Shown here one piece after another: positions 1 through 7,742 of a DNA stretch of 24,097 nucleotides (the stretch's first letter is position 1; each line of letters starts with the position of its first letter). The stretch covers positions 1 through 24,097 of the forward strand of contig USMH01000002.1 of assembly GCA_900555745.1 (NCBI GenBank), written 5' to 3'. Source of the stretch: an uncultured Collinsella sp. GTDB lineage: Bacteria; Actinomycetota; Coriobacteriia; Coriobacteriales; Coriobacteriaceae. The notes under the pieces are model-generated. The model was not told the DNA's origin and searched no databases. It worked only from the letters and a program-made list of their open reading frames with translations. The translations under genes and the position numbers were made by a program.

Positions 1-1
1 C

Positions 2-1321
2 CTCGAATATAACTTTGACATCAAGGGCGACGACGCCTCCATCCACCCCAACACCGTCGACATCGACATGGTCGACGACACGGGCGCTACGGCACAGGTT
101 CGCGGCGAGAGCCTGGGCGGCGGCAAGATGCGCATCAGCCGCATTAACGGCGTCGGCGTCGACATCTCGGGCATGTATTCCACGCTCTTCGTGGCGCACA
201 AGGATGTCCCCGGTGTACTCGCCGCGCTCACCAACCTGCTCGCCTACGCCCACGTGAACATCGCCTTCTGCCGCACCTACCGCACTGAAGTGGGCGGCCA
301 GGCCTACTCCGTCTTTGAGACCGACGGCGCGCCCGACGACACCGTCGTCCCCATGCTGCGCAAGCTCGACAATGTCGATTACGCGACCTTTATCGAGCTC
401 CCCGGTTCTGCCTCGTCGCTCTCTCCCGGCGTCTCGGCCAAGGAAATCTTCGACGACGGCGAGCAGCTGCTTGATGCGTGCGAGGAACTGGGACTCAGCA
501 TTGGCGCCGTTATGGCCGTTCGCGAGGCGCGCCTGACCGGTGAGGCGCACGCCGTCGCCGCCATGCGCCGCGTGCTCGACGTCATGCGCGAGGAGACCAC
601 AGCCCCCATCGCTAATCCGCAGCGATCGCTCGGTGGGCTTATCGGCGGCGAGGCCAAACTCGTCGATGCCACCGTCCGCAACGATTTGAGCACAAGCCTG
701 ATGGGTGCTGTCCAGACCGACGCCGTGGCTCGCGCCATGGCCGTGCTCGAGCGCTCCGCCACGATGGGCGTGATCGTCGCCGCCCCCACGGCCGGCTCCG
801 CGGGTGTTGTGCCCGGCTGCGTGCTGGCGCTCGCCGATCGCCTGCAGCTCGACGACGAGCAGGTCATGGACGCGCTCTACTGCGCAGCCGCCATCGGCCT
901 CAACCTCACCACAAGCGCCTGCGTTGCCGGCGCCGAGGGCGGCTGCCAGGCCGAGGTGGGAAGCGCCGCCGCCATGGCAGGCGCCGCGCTGGTGCAGATG
1001 CTCGGCGGCACGCCCGAGCAGGCGCTCGACGCCAGTTCCATCGCGCTGAGTAACCTGCTGGGTCTCGTTTGCGACCCCGTCGGTGGCCTCGTGGAGGTGC
1101 CCTGCCAAAACCGCAACGCCATCGGCGTGGCAGCGGCCTTTAGCTCTGCACAACTCGTCCTCGCAGGCATTAAGAGCTTGGTGCCGTTTGACCAGATGGC
1201 ACATGTCATGCTCTCGGTGGGTCACGCGTTGCCGGCCACGCTGCGCGAGACGGCAAAGGGCGGCATCGCGCAGGCTCCGGCCGCACTTTCGGCCTGTGCA
1301 AAATGCGGTGTGTGCGGATAG
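2..1321 (+). CDS. sdaA: L-serine ammonia-lyase (L-serine dehydratase), Fe-S type, 5'-truncated by window start
   Basis: Deaminates L-serine to pyruvate and ammonia in the cytoplasm using a [4Fe-4S] cluster. The frame is open from base 2, so the gene starts outside the window; 439 residues are visible. In order they hold the end of the beta domain, an ACT-like segment (GMYSTLFVAHKDVPGVLAAL), and the alpha catalytic domain with APTAGSAGVVPGC, GAEGGCQAEVG, CDPVGGLVEVPCQNRN. These cysteines are the expected cluster ligands, and the C-terminal CAKCGVCG matches the family's cysteine-containing tail. The arrangement is a single-chain fusion of the SdaAB-like and SdaAA-like parts, usually about 530 aa, so roughly 90 N-terminal residues should lie upstream. 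A strong intrinsic terminator follows, so the gene ends its transcription unit. Family assignment is firm; the symbol is by analogy. Confidence 0.93.
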   Translation, partial: LEYNFDIKGDDASIHPNTVDIDMVDDTGATAQVRGESLGGGKMRISRINGVGVDISGMYSTLFVAHKDVPGVLAALTNLLAYAHVNIAFCRTYRTEVGGQAYSVFETDGAPDDTVVPMLRKLDNVDYATFIELPGSASSLSPGVSAKEIFDDGEQLLDACEELGLSIGAVMAVREARLTGEAHAVAAMRRVLDVMREETTAPIANPQRSLGGLIGGEAKLVDATVRNDLSTSLMGAVQTDAVARAMAVLERSATMGVIVAAPTAGSAGVVPGCVLALADRLQLDDEQVMDALYCAAAIGLNLTTSACVAGAEGGCQAEVGSAAAMAGAALVQMLGGTPEQALDASSIALSNLLGLVCDPVGGLVEVPCQNRNAIGVAAAFSSAQLVLAGIKSLVPFDQMAHVMLSVGHALPATLRETAKGGIAQAPAALSACAKCGVCG

Positions 1322-1340
1322 CGACAAAGAACGACTCAAA

Positions 1341-1366
1341 GGTGGGACAAATGTCCCACCTCTTTT
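1341..1366 (+). terminator. Rho-independent terminator of the serine ammonia-lyase gene
   Basis: A perfect 9-bp inverted repeat, GGTGGGACA (1341-1349) and TGTCCCACC (1352-1360), is followed at once by TCTTTT (1361-1366). It begins 20 nt after the stop codon at 1319-1321. GC-rich stem plus T-tract on the + strand is the textbook form. The T-tract is short, so readthrough is possible. Confidence 0.85.
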
Positions 1367-1407
1367 GAATGCCACCGTTTCCGTACCACAAACAGCAGGG
1401 CAATCGC

Positions 1408-1413
1408 TATAAT
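1408..1413 (+). promoter_or_regulatory. Probable -10 box for the L,D-transpeptidase gene
   Basis: A perfect TATAAT lies about 60 nt upstream of the transpeptidase start and downstream of the preceding terminator, where a promoter is needed. No good -35 hexamer is visible at 16-18 nt upstream, so only the -10 is called. Confidence 0.5.
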
Positions 1414-1470
1414 GCAAGCCCAGTAAAAACACGATGAACCGCAAGGCGAAAATCGAAGGATATGCATACG

Positions 1471-3204
1471 ATGTCGCAAAACGATCGAACTCAACTGATT
1501 CCCGATCCGCAGCAGCCGAGCAGGCACACCGGCGGCGTTCAGTCGCCGCGTCCTATCGCGCCGAGCCACGGTCAGCAGCGTAGTGCAGCAAACGCTTCCC
1601 AACGCCCGAACCAACAGCGACAGCAGCGTCAACAACGTCAGCAGCGCCAGGCAAACGGCAATGCGCCCAAGCAGCCCCCCACGCACGCTCGAGGCGATCG
1701 TGGCCCCGCGCGCAAGTCCGCCGGCAACAATAAGTCGGGCAAAAAGACGACGCTCTTTGTCGTCCTGGGTCTAATCGTCATTGTCTATATCGTAGGCGTC
1801 GTAGCATTTTCGCAGGTAGCCTACCCCAACACCACCATCGCCGGCGTCGACGTCTCGTTCTCTAACGCTTCGTCTGCCGCCACCAAGGTCAACTCGGCAT
1901 GGAAGCACTATAAGCTCACCGTGACAGGCGATGACTTTAGCTGGACCTATCAGCCCGAGTCCGATGAACCCATCGTCGACGGCGAAGCTGCCGCAAAAGA
2001 AATCATCAGCCACAACGAAGCCTTTGTATGGCCGGTCCGCCTTGTGGAATCCTTAAGCGGCAAGGCCAAAACAACCGCTACCTCCAACGAAGTCGATCTT
2101 GATCAGGACGTCGACCTGTCCATGCTCTCCGACACCTTTGACCAAAAGCAGTTTGAGAAGGATCTGGGCGCCGCCATCGACGAGTTTAACGAGGGCCGTT
2201 CGGGCACGTTCGAGGCCAATAGCTCCTATGACGAGCAGGCCGGCAAGTTTACCGTCGAGAAGGCGCGATCCAACGAAAAACTCAACCGCGAGCACGTCAT
2301 TAAGTACGCCGAGCTCGAGCTTGCCTCGCTGGCCGAGACCGTAGATCTTTCCAAGCTCGGCAACGATGCCTATGAGCCGCTCAATGGAACGCTGACCGAT
2401 GATCAGATTCAGGCCGCATGTGATGCCGCCAACAACTTCCTGGGCGTCAACGTGACCCTCAAGCTCAACGGCGAGGACGCTGGCAAGGTTGATGGCAGCT
2501 CTGTGTTGCAGTGGATCAGCTTTGCCGATCCGGCCAACCCCACACTCGATACGTCGCAGATCAGTAGTTGGGCAGCCGAGCTCGCCAACGGCTTTAATAC
2601 CGTGGGCTCCACTCGCTGGTGGACGCGCGCCGATGGCAAGCAGTGCGCCGTCGAAGGCGGCGACTTTGGTTGGTCCATCGACAGCAGCTCGCTCGCCAAG
2701 CAGGTCGAGGACGCCATTAACAACAAGCAGACCGGCGAGATCGAGATCAAGTACTCCCAGAAGGCCGACACCTTTACCGCAAAGGGAGAGCCCGACTGGA
2801 AGGCGTATATCGACGTCGACCTGTCCGAGCAGCACGCGCGCTACTATGACGAGAGCGGCAATATCGTGTGGGAGGCCAACTTTATTTCCGGCAAACCGGG
2901 CGAAGACGCCACCCCCGAGGGTGTATGGCAAATCAACAGCAACGACGGCGGCAGCACCCTGATCGGAGCCAAGGACCCCGAGACCGGTAAACCCAAATAC
3001 GAGAGCCCGGTGAGCTACTGGATGCCGTTTGAGGGCAACATGATCGGCTTCCACGACGCCACCTGGCAAAACGACAAGAGCTTCGATAACGCCGAGTCGT
3101 ACAAGTGGTGCGGCAGCCACGGTTGCATCAACCTGCGCCTGGCCGACGCCAAGGCACTGCACGATTGCATCAAAGTCGGCCTGTGCGTGGTTGTCCACTC
3201 GTAG
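1471..3204 (+). CDS. Membrane-anchored L,D-transpeptidase (YkuD domain) with peptidoglycan-binding-like region
   Basis: Forms 3-3 (meso-DAP to meso-DAP) peptidoglycan cross-links or attaches proteins outside the membrane. The 577-aa product starts with a ~90-residue disordered, Gln/Arg-rich cytoplasmic tail (four QQR repeats), then one membrane segment (about 93-115, FVVLGLIVIVYIVGVVAF). A long extracellular region typical of PG_binding_4-type proteins follows, and a C-terminal YkuD domain whose catalytic motif HGCIN places the nucleophile at Cys552; GFHD upstream supplies the conserved His. Start: an ATG at 1462 lies only 1 nt after GAAGGA (1455-1460), whereas ATG 1471 is 10 nt away, so 1471 is preferred; the difference is three residues. 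It stands alone between the terminator at 1341 and the next promoter region. Function is firm at family level; the exact cross-link is not shown. Confidence 0.92.
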   Translation: MSQNDRTQLIPDPQQPSRHTGGVQSPRPIAPSHGQQRSAANASQRPNQQRQQRQQRQQRQANGNAPKQPPTHARGDRGPARKSAGNNKSGKKTTLFVVLGLIVIVYIVGVVAFSQVAYPNTTIAGVDVSFSNASSAATKVNSAWKHYKLTVTGDDFSWTYQPESDEPIVDGEAAAKEIISHNEAFVWPVRLVESLSGKAKTTATSNEVDLDQDVDLSMLSDTFDQKQFEKDLGAAIDEFNEGRSGTFEANSSYDEQAGKFTVEKARSNEKLNREHVIKYAELELASLAETVDLSKLGNDAYEPLNGTLTDDQIQAACDAANNFLGVNVTLKLNGEDAGKVDGSSVLQWISFADPANPTLDTSQISSWAAELANGFNTVGSTRWWTRADGKQCAVEGGDFGWSIDSSSLAKQVEDAINNKQTGEIEIKYSQKADTFTAKGEPDWKAYIDVDLSEQHARYYDESGNIVWEANFISGKPGEDATPEGVWQINSNDGGSTLIGAKDPETGKPKYESPVSYWMPFEGNMIGFHDATWQNDKSFDNAESYKWCGSHGCINLRLADAKALHDCIKVGLCVVVHS

Positions 3205-3272
3205 TGCAACGCGCGCATTCCTACAACGTGGAACCGCTGCGACCAATCTAACAGTTCCGAAAGAAACCGTCC

Positions 3273-3306
3273 TATGCGCCCGCCCCAACCGGTGGGCGCA
3301 TATAAT
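3273..3306 (+). promoter_or_regulatory. Hairpin merged with a TATAAT -10 box upstream of the MacA-like gene
   Basis: TATGCGCCCGCC (3273-3284) pairs with GGTGGGCGCATA (3291-3302) through a 12-bp stem with one G-T pair and a 6-nt loop. The last bases of the stem run into TATAAT (3301-3306). The TATAAT lies about 30 nt upstream of the adaptor start and fits as a -10 box; no convincing -35 is seen. The hairpin may end the transpeptidase transcript, although it lacks a T-run, or it may shape the promoter. Confidence 0.45.
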
Positions 3307-3336
3307 TATCGAGGTTCTTTCTATAAAGGAGACTCT

Positions 3337-4773
3337 ATGCCGAATGTCCCCACGATCACCCCGGGCCCAGATGATACCGAGCGCACGCCCGAAGGTGCCA
3401 CCGAAACGTTTCCTCTGATTACAAACGTACATGCCGACAAGCAGAGCGGACGCGCGAACGATGCGGTCGAGATTTCCGATGAAGAGGCATATGCCAAGCT
3501 CAAGGCAAAGCGTGCCGAACGCCGACGCAAAAAGCTGATTCGTCGCGGTATTGCCGCCGGCGTCGTGGGTGCCGTCGCGCTCATTGCCATTGTTGCAACC
3601 CTTGTTATCAATGTGCAGCCACAGGGCGCTAGCGGGCCTGTGACCGACATGGTGACCGAGGGCACGTTTACCACAACGGTCGAGGCGAAAGGCCAGCTCA
3701 AACCCATTTCGTCCTCAGTGGTCTCCCCTTCTGTCGACGGCACGGTCGATTCTATCAACGTGCAGGCAGGCCAATCCGTCAACGAGGGCGACGTGCTTAT
3801 GACCATTAAAAACGACGAGCTCGATCGCAACGTTGCCGAGGCGCAGCGTGCAGTTGCTGCCGCTCAAGAAGACCTCGCCAACGCGCAGAAAGCCGCAGCT
3901 GCTGCGCAGGCCACCCCAACGACGGACGTCGAGGGAGCTTCCGCAGCGGCTGGCGTCTCCGCCGCATCAGTGGACACGAACGCCGTATCGGCCGCGCAGC
4001 GCAGCCTCGCATCAGCCCAGGCAAACCTCGACCAGGCGAACGCCAAGGCCTCCAGTCGCACGGTCACGGCCCCGAGCTCGGGTAGCATCGTGGAGCTCAA
4101 TGCCAAAGTGGGCGCCACGGTTACAGGCGGCATGATCATGGGCGAAAGCGATACGAGCGGCGGCAAGCAGTGCATGCAGATCGCCGACCTATCTAAGATG
4201 AAGGTGACCGTGCAGGTGGGCGAAAAGGACATCGCCAAGATCGCCGTTGGGCAGAGCGCCAACGTCACGTATCCCGCGTTTCCCGATATCGTGAGCCAGG
4301 GCACCGTCACGGCTATCGCGTCGGTGGCAAACTCCGACGCCGCCAACGGTGGCGGCGGCAGCGTGACCTTTAACGTCGACATTCTCATCGAGGCGCCCGA
4401 CGCGCGCCTGAAGCCGGGCATGACGGCCGAGGTCTCGGTGGTGACCGAGCAGCTCGACGACGTGGTGATGGTGCCGACGATGGCGCTCATGACCGAAGAC
4501 GGCGAACACTATTACGTCAACGTCGCAACCGATGACGAGGGCAAGCAAACCCATCGCGTGAAGGTGACCGTCGTGACGCAAAACGACAACGAAGCCGTAG
4601 TCGGCAAGACACAGGTCAAGCGCGACGACCAGGGCAACGAGATCAACCCCAACGTTCCGGTTACCAAGCTGCGCGATGGCGACACCCTCGTCATGGACAC
4701 CGGAGCGGACGCAACGGCTGACGGCGGCTACGGTGCGGATTCGGGCAGTATGTCTGCCGACGAGGGCATGTAA
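3337..4773 (+). CDS. MacA-like periplasmic/extracytoplasmic adaptor subunit (HlyD/RND-MFP family)
   Basis: Adaptor of an ABC export system, partner of the two genes directly downstream. The 478-aa product has a charged cytoplasmic N-terminus, a membrane anchor at about 69-90 (AAGVVGAVALIAIVATLVIN), a lipoyl-like half (VDGTVDSINVQAGQSVNEGD), an Ala/Gln-rich coiled-coil hairpin (AEAQRAVAAAQEDLANAQKAAAAAQ ... AAQRSLASAQANLDQANA, in two stretches), the second lipoyl half (APSSGSIVELNAKVGATV) and beta-barrel/MP domains (DARLKPGMTAEVSV). The tail is Gly/Ala/Ser-rich. Start: ATG 3337 follows AAAGGAG (3325-3331) by 5 nt; an in-frame ATG at 3274 has no such site and sits in the promoter hairpin. The stop overlaps the next start by 1 nt (TAATG). 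In a bacterium without an outer membrane the adaptor would act outside the single membrane. Substrate unknown. Confidence 0.9.
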   Translation: MPNVPTITPGPDDTERTPEGATETFPLITNVHADKQSGRANDAVEISDEEAYAKLKAKRAERRRKKLIRRGIAAGVVGAVALIAIVATLVINVQPQGASGPVTDMVTEGTFTTTVEAKGQLKPISSSVVSPSVDGTVDSINVQAGQSVNEGDVLMTIKNDELDRNVAEAQRAVAAAQEDLANAQKAAAAAQATPTTDVEGASAAAGVSAASVDTNAVSAAQRSLASAQANLDQANAKASSRTVTAPSSGSIVELNAKVGATVTGGMIMGESDTSGGKQCMQIADLSKMKVTVQVGEKDIAKIAVGQSANVTYPAFPDIVSQGTVTAIASVANSDAANGGGGSVTFNVDILIEAPDARLKPGMTAEVSVVTEQLDDVVMVPTMALMTEDGEHYYVNVATDDEGKQTHRVKVTVVTQNDNEAVVGKTQVKRDDQGNEINPNVPVTKLRDGDTLVMDTGADATADGGYGADSGSMSADEGM

Positions 4774-5546
4774 TGCGTCCCGTTATCGACATCCGCAACG
4801 TGCACCGCATCTTTGAGAGCGAGGCGGGGTGCGCCCACATCCTGCACAACGTGAGCCTGGCGGTAAATCCCGGCGAATTCGTCGCTATCACCGGCCCCTC
4901 GGGCTCGGGCAAGTCGACGCTCATGAACATCCTAGGCTGTCTGGATAAGCCGACGGCGGGCGACTACTACCTGCAAGGGCTCAACGTGGCCGAGCTCGAT
5001 GATGAGGAGCTCACCGAAGTTCGCGCCCTGAGCATTGGCTTTGTCTTTCAGAGCTTCAACCTGCTGCCGCGCCTGTCGGTTATCGAAAATGTGATGCTGC
5101 CGCTGGCCTACACCAATGTGCCCCGTAGCCAGCGCGAAATGCGCGCCGTGCACGCGCTGCAGGCTGTCACGCTGCCCGTCGACCACTGGGACCACCGCAT
5201 ATCCGAGCTCTCGGGCGGCCAGATGCAGCGCGTCGCAATCGCGCGCGCCCTCGTCAATGACCCGCCCATCATTCTGGCCGACGAGCCGACGGGAAACCTG
5301 GACTCCGCTACCGGAGCGCTTGTGATGGAAACCTTCCATAAGCTCCAGAAGCGCGGCAAAACCATCGTGCTTATCACACACGACCCCGGCATCGCCGCCG
5401 AGGCCGACCGTGCCGTGACCATCCGCGACGGTCGCATTCACGATGGCGCGTATATTCCACATGCACCGCGGACCCTGCGCAGCGCCGTGGATAGCCTGCC
5501 CAGGATTTCCGCCTCCGCCAACCCGCCGAAAGGAGAGATGGCATGA
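4773..5546 (+). CDS. MacB-like ABC transporter ATP-binding protein
   Basis: ATPase of the MacAB/LolD-like export family, 257 aa, cytoplasmic. Visible motifs: Walker [10 protein letters not shown] (41-49), Q-loop [11 protein letters not shown] (90-100), signature LSGGQ (146-150), Walker B IILADE (166-171) and switch His203 (ITHD). The insertion [20 protein letters not shown] is typical of the MacB/LolD group. A ~35-residue C-terminal extension goes beyond the core domain. Its ATG overlaps the adaptor stop by 1 nt and its TGA overlaps the permease start by 4 nt (ATGA), so the three are translationally coupled and very probably one complex. Cargo (antibiotic, peptide or other) cannot be read from sequence. 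Confidence 0.93.
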   Translation: MRPVIDIRNVHRIFESEAGCAHILHNVSLAVNPGEFVAITGPSGSGKSTLMNILGCLDKPTAGDYYLQGLNVAELDDEELTEVRALSIGFVFQSFNLLPRLSVIENVMLPLAYTNVPRSQREMRAVHALQAVTLPVDHWDHRISELSGGQMQRVAIARALVNDPPIILADEPTGNLDSATGALVMETFHKLQKRGKTIVLITHDPGIAAEADRAVTIRDGRIHDGAYIPHAPRTLRSAVDSLPRISASANPPKGEMA

Positions 5547-6757
5547 GCGCCCGCGATCTCATCCAGGAAGCCCTTCACTCGCTCGAAGCCAACAAGGGGC
5601 GCAGCCTGCTCACCATCCTGGGCATTGTCATCGGCATCGCCTCGGTTATCGCCATGACTTCGCTCATCGGCGGCATCCAAAACAGCCTGGTCAACAGTCT
5701 GGGCCTCAATGCGGCACGCATGGTGCAAATCTATTCGTCGCAAGAACTCACCGAGTCCGACATCGAGAAGCTTCAAAAACTGGTGCCGCAGATAGAGCAG
5801 ATCGGCATTGTCGACAGCGCGTATACCGAGTATAAGACCGGCGATAAAAGCTATACCGTCATGGCACAGGGTGTCGATAGCGACATGCTCGACGCCGTGG
5901 GGGCCAGCAAGTTCGTTGCGGGGCGCACCTATTCCCAGGCCGAGTCCCAATCAGGCTCGCGCGTGGCGCTCATCAGCCGCGGCGGCGCCGATCAGCTTTA
6001 CGGCAACGAACAGGATGCGCTGGGGAAAACCATCAAGGTGTCCAACGGCGAGGTGCAGATTGTAGGTGTGATTGATGGCGGCAGCGACTCCATGGGCTCG
6101 CTCACGCTGTATATGCCGCGCGAAACCATCTCAGGCCTGTTTGGCGACGAAAATCCTTCATTCCCCAGCGTGACGGCTCTTGCCGCCGAGGGCACAGACA
6201 TGGACGAGCTTTGTAAGACCATCGAGTCCAAGGTGCGCGCAATGAAGGGCATCGCGGAGGATGATGAGTACGACAGTGTATCGGCGACCTCCATGAAAAG
6301 CGCCATCGATGCACTCAACTCCTTTATGGGCGCGTTCTCGCTCATCATGGGCGCTGTCGCCAGCATCTCGCTGCTTGTCGGCGGTATCGGCATTATGAAT
6401 ATGATGCTCACCAACGTGACTGAGCGCATCCGTGAGATCGGCATTCGCCGTGCCCTGGGCGCAAGTCGTCGCGATATCACCGCGCAGTTTTTGGCCGAGT
6501 CCTCGGCGCTGTGCGTCACCGGCGGACTGTTGGGTGTCCTGATTGGCTATCTGCTGGCATGGGGACTCACGTTCTTTGCCGCAAGCTCGGGCATCATGAG
6601 CGAGTTTGGAGCTACCGGGACGATCACGCCAAGCTTCTCCATTACAACAGTGTTGATCGCGTTTGCCGTATCGGTCGGCATCGGCGTAATCTTTGGCTTC
6701 TACCCCGCTCGCCGCGCGGCGAAGCTCGACCCGGTGGAGTGCCTACGCTACCAGTAA
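5543..6757 (+). CDS. MacB-like ABC transporter permease (MacB_PCD/FtsX family)
   Basis: Membrane subunit of the MacAB-type exporter, 404 aa. One N-terminal membrane segment (about 20-42, LLTILGIVIGIASVIAMTSL) is followed by a ~220-residue extracytoplasmic MacB core domain and three C-terminal membrane segments with the FtsX signature (MLTNVTERIREIGIRRALGA, then FGFYPARRAAKLDPVECLRY). The start ATG has AAAGGAG (5529-5535) 7 nt upstream and overlaps the ATPase stop. As the ATPase is on a separate chain, the layout is like the split Gram-positive MacB systems rather than fused E. coli MacB. It is the last gene of the operon and of the moderately GC-rich left half; no clear terminator with a T-run follows. 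Confidence 0.92.
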   Translation: MSARDLIQEALHSLEANKGRSLLTILGIVIGIASVIAMTSLIGGIQNSLVNSLGLNAARMVQIYSSQELTESDIEKLQKLVPQIEQIGIVDSAYTEYKTGDKSYTVMAQGVDSDMLDAVGASKFVAGRTYSQAESQSGSRVALISRGGADQLYGNEQDALGKTIKVSNGEVQIVGVIDGGSDSMGSLTLYMPRETISGLFGDENPSFPSVTALAAEGTDMDELCKTIESKVRAMKGIAEDDEYDSVSATSMKSAIDALNSFMGAFSLIMGAVASISLLVGGIGIMNMMLTNVTERIREIGIRRALGASRRDITAQFLAESSALCVTGGLLGVLIGYLLAWGLTFFAASSGIMSEFGATGTITPSFSITTVLIAFAVSVGIGVIFGFYPARRAAKLDPVECLRYQ

Positions 6758-6770
6758 GCCACCACCAACA

Positions 6771-6837
6771 AGTTGCGGTGAATTGGGGACTGAATATGCT
6801 ATCTAGCAGCAAAAACAGACACTATTTCACCGCAACT
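6771..6837. repeat. Perfect 12-bp inverted repeat element (MITE- or REP-like) at the junction
   Basis: AGTTGCGGTGAA (6771-6782) is the exact reverse complement of TTCACCGCAACT (6826-6837). Between them lies a second palindrome, TGCTA-TC-TAGCA (6797-6808), in a clearly more AT-rich interior. The unit is 67 bp, starts 13 nt after the permease stop and is non-coding. It could be a small non-autonomous element, an interspersed repeat, or a hairpin that weakly terminates the macAB transcript; no T-run follows either end. Confidence 0.6.
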
Positions 6838-6840
6838 CAT

Positions 6841-6943
6841 TGAAGGGCTGTTTACGCCAGTTCCGGGCGTCGTCCTCGAGCTATTGGTGGATGACGGGCT
6901 TGTACGGGTCGAGCTTGCTCGGGGCGCTCCTCCTCGCGGGCGG
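6841..6943 (-). pseudogene. Remnant of an IS21-family IstA transposase, with an in-frame stop
   Basis: Read on the - strand, 6943 down to 6884 gives PPARRSAPSKLDPYKPVIHQ, then TAG at 6883-6881. The same frame continues with LEDDARNWRKQ down to 6848, where similarity seems to end. From memory of the family, IS21 IstA proteins carry a segment like SKLDPYKP-x4-W-LE-x2-R-x-WRKQRHTA, so the TAG could be a TGG (Trp) codon turned into a stop. Only about 30 codons remain, and both sides are missing. The recognition is by pattern without a search, so confidence is moderate. It lies between the macAB operon and the end of the cobalamin operon, and touches the inverted repeat at 6837. Confidence 0.5.
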
Positions 6944-6968
6944 GATGGCGCGTAGGCGCGGCGAGCGC

Positions 6969-7742
6969 CTAGCGCGCGAACTCCCGTAAGAGCGCGTCTT
7001 CCACTTCCCTAAGCGAAAGGGCCCCGCCTCCCTCGGCGGGACGGGTGACCACGATGCAGCGCGCTCCCGCGTCACGCGCGGCGGCGAGCTTCTCGGCCGT
7101 GCCGCCTACGGTTCCCGAGTCCTTGGTCACAAGCCACTGGGCGCCCACCTGCCGAAGCATCGCCTCGTTGAGCTCGCGGGTGAAGGGCCCCTGCATGCCG
7201 ATGACGTGCGACGGCGAAAACCCCGCGTCGATGCACTTCGTTATAGCACCGGGCAGCGGGAGCACACGCACGAAGAAGCGCTCCGCGAAATCGGCGACGC
7301 GCGTGTAGGGAGCAAGCTCCTTGCTCCCCGTCGTGAGAAGCGCGCGACCCGGGTTCTCGGAGAGAAAGCGCGCCGCGCAGGCGATCGACGCGACCGACAC
7401 GACGCCTTTGGGCAGCGACTCGGCCGGGCGCGCAAGGCGCAGGCATCGTGCACCCACGGCGAGCGAAGCGGCCCGGATGTTGCCGCTTGCGAGCGTAGCG
7501 AAGGGGTGCGTGGCGTCGACGACGATGCGCGCGCCGGAAAGCTCGCGCTCCATGTCGGCCTCGTCGAGCCTGCCCGCATGCACCTCGATGCCCGGAAGCT
7601 CGCCCAAAAGCTCGCCTCCGTACTCGGTTGCCGCGTAGGCACGGGCGGGGATTCCCGCCCCGCTCGCCCATTCGCACAGAAGGCGGCCCTCGGTGGTGCC
7701 GGCGAAGATGCGCAGCGCCGGCGCGGATGCGGGGGCCGTCAC
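6969..7742 (-). CDS. cbiJ: Cobalt-precorrin-6A reductase CbiJ/CobK
   Basis: Reduces the macrocycle of (cobalt-)precorrin-6A to precorrin-6B with a nicotinamide cofactor, in the cytoplasm. The 257-aa product has the family marks in order: GTTEGR near residues 15-20 (nucleotide binding), VVDATHPFA, TGSKEL, VIGMQGPF and the C-terminal VTKDSGTVGGTAEKL. Start is GTG (7742-7740), forming a GTGA overlap with the cbiC stop. It is the last gene of the operon. The stop lies inside a small stem, TAGGCGC/GCGCCTA (6953-6971), without a T-run. Length and motifs agree with a working enzyme. Confidence 0.95.
   Translation of the reverse strand: MTAPASAPALRIFAGTTEGRLLCEWASGAGIPARAYAATEYGGELLGELPGIEVHAGRLDEADMERELSGARIVVDATHPFATLASGNIRAASLAVGARCLRLARPAESLPKGVVSVASIACAARFLSENPGRALLTTGSKELAPYTRVADFAERFFVRVLPLPGAITKCIDAGFSPSHVIGMQGPFTRELNEAMLRQVGAQWLVTKDSGTVGGTAEKLAAARDAGARCIVVTRPAEGGGALSLREVEDALLREFAR

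Noticed and set aside
3274..3336. Earlier start of the MacA-like gene at ATG 3274
   Set aside because: It sits within the hairpin/-10 region and has no ribosome binding site, whereas ATG 3337 has AAAGGAG at 5 nt.
2053..3432. Long - strand open frame (459 codons) opposite the L,D-transpeptidase
   Set aside because: It is antisense to a gene with clear YkuD motifs, has no recognisable domain, and arises from codon bias in GC-rich DNA.
6953..6971. TAGGCGC/GCGCCTA hairpin at the cbiJ stop as operon terminator
   Set aside because: The stem includes the stop codon, is only 7 bp, and no T-run follows on the - strand.
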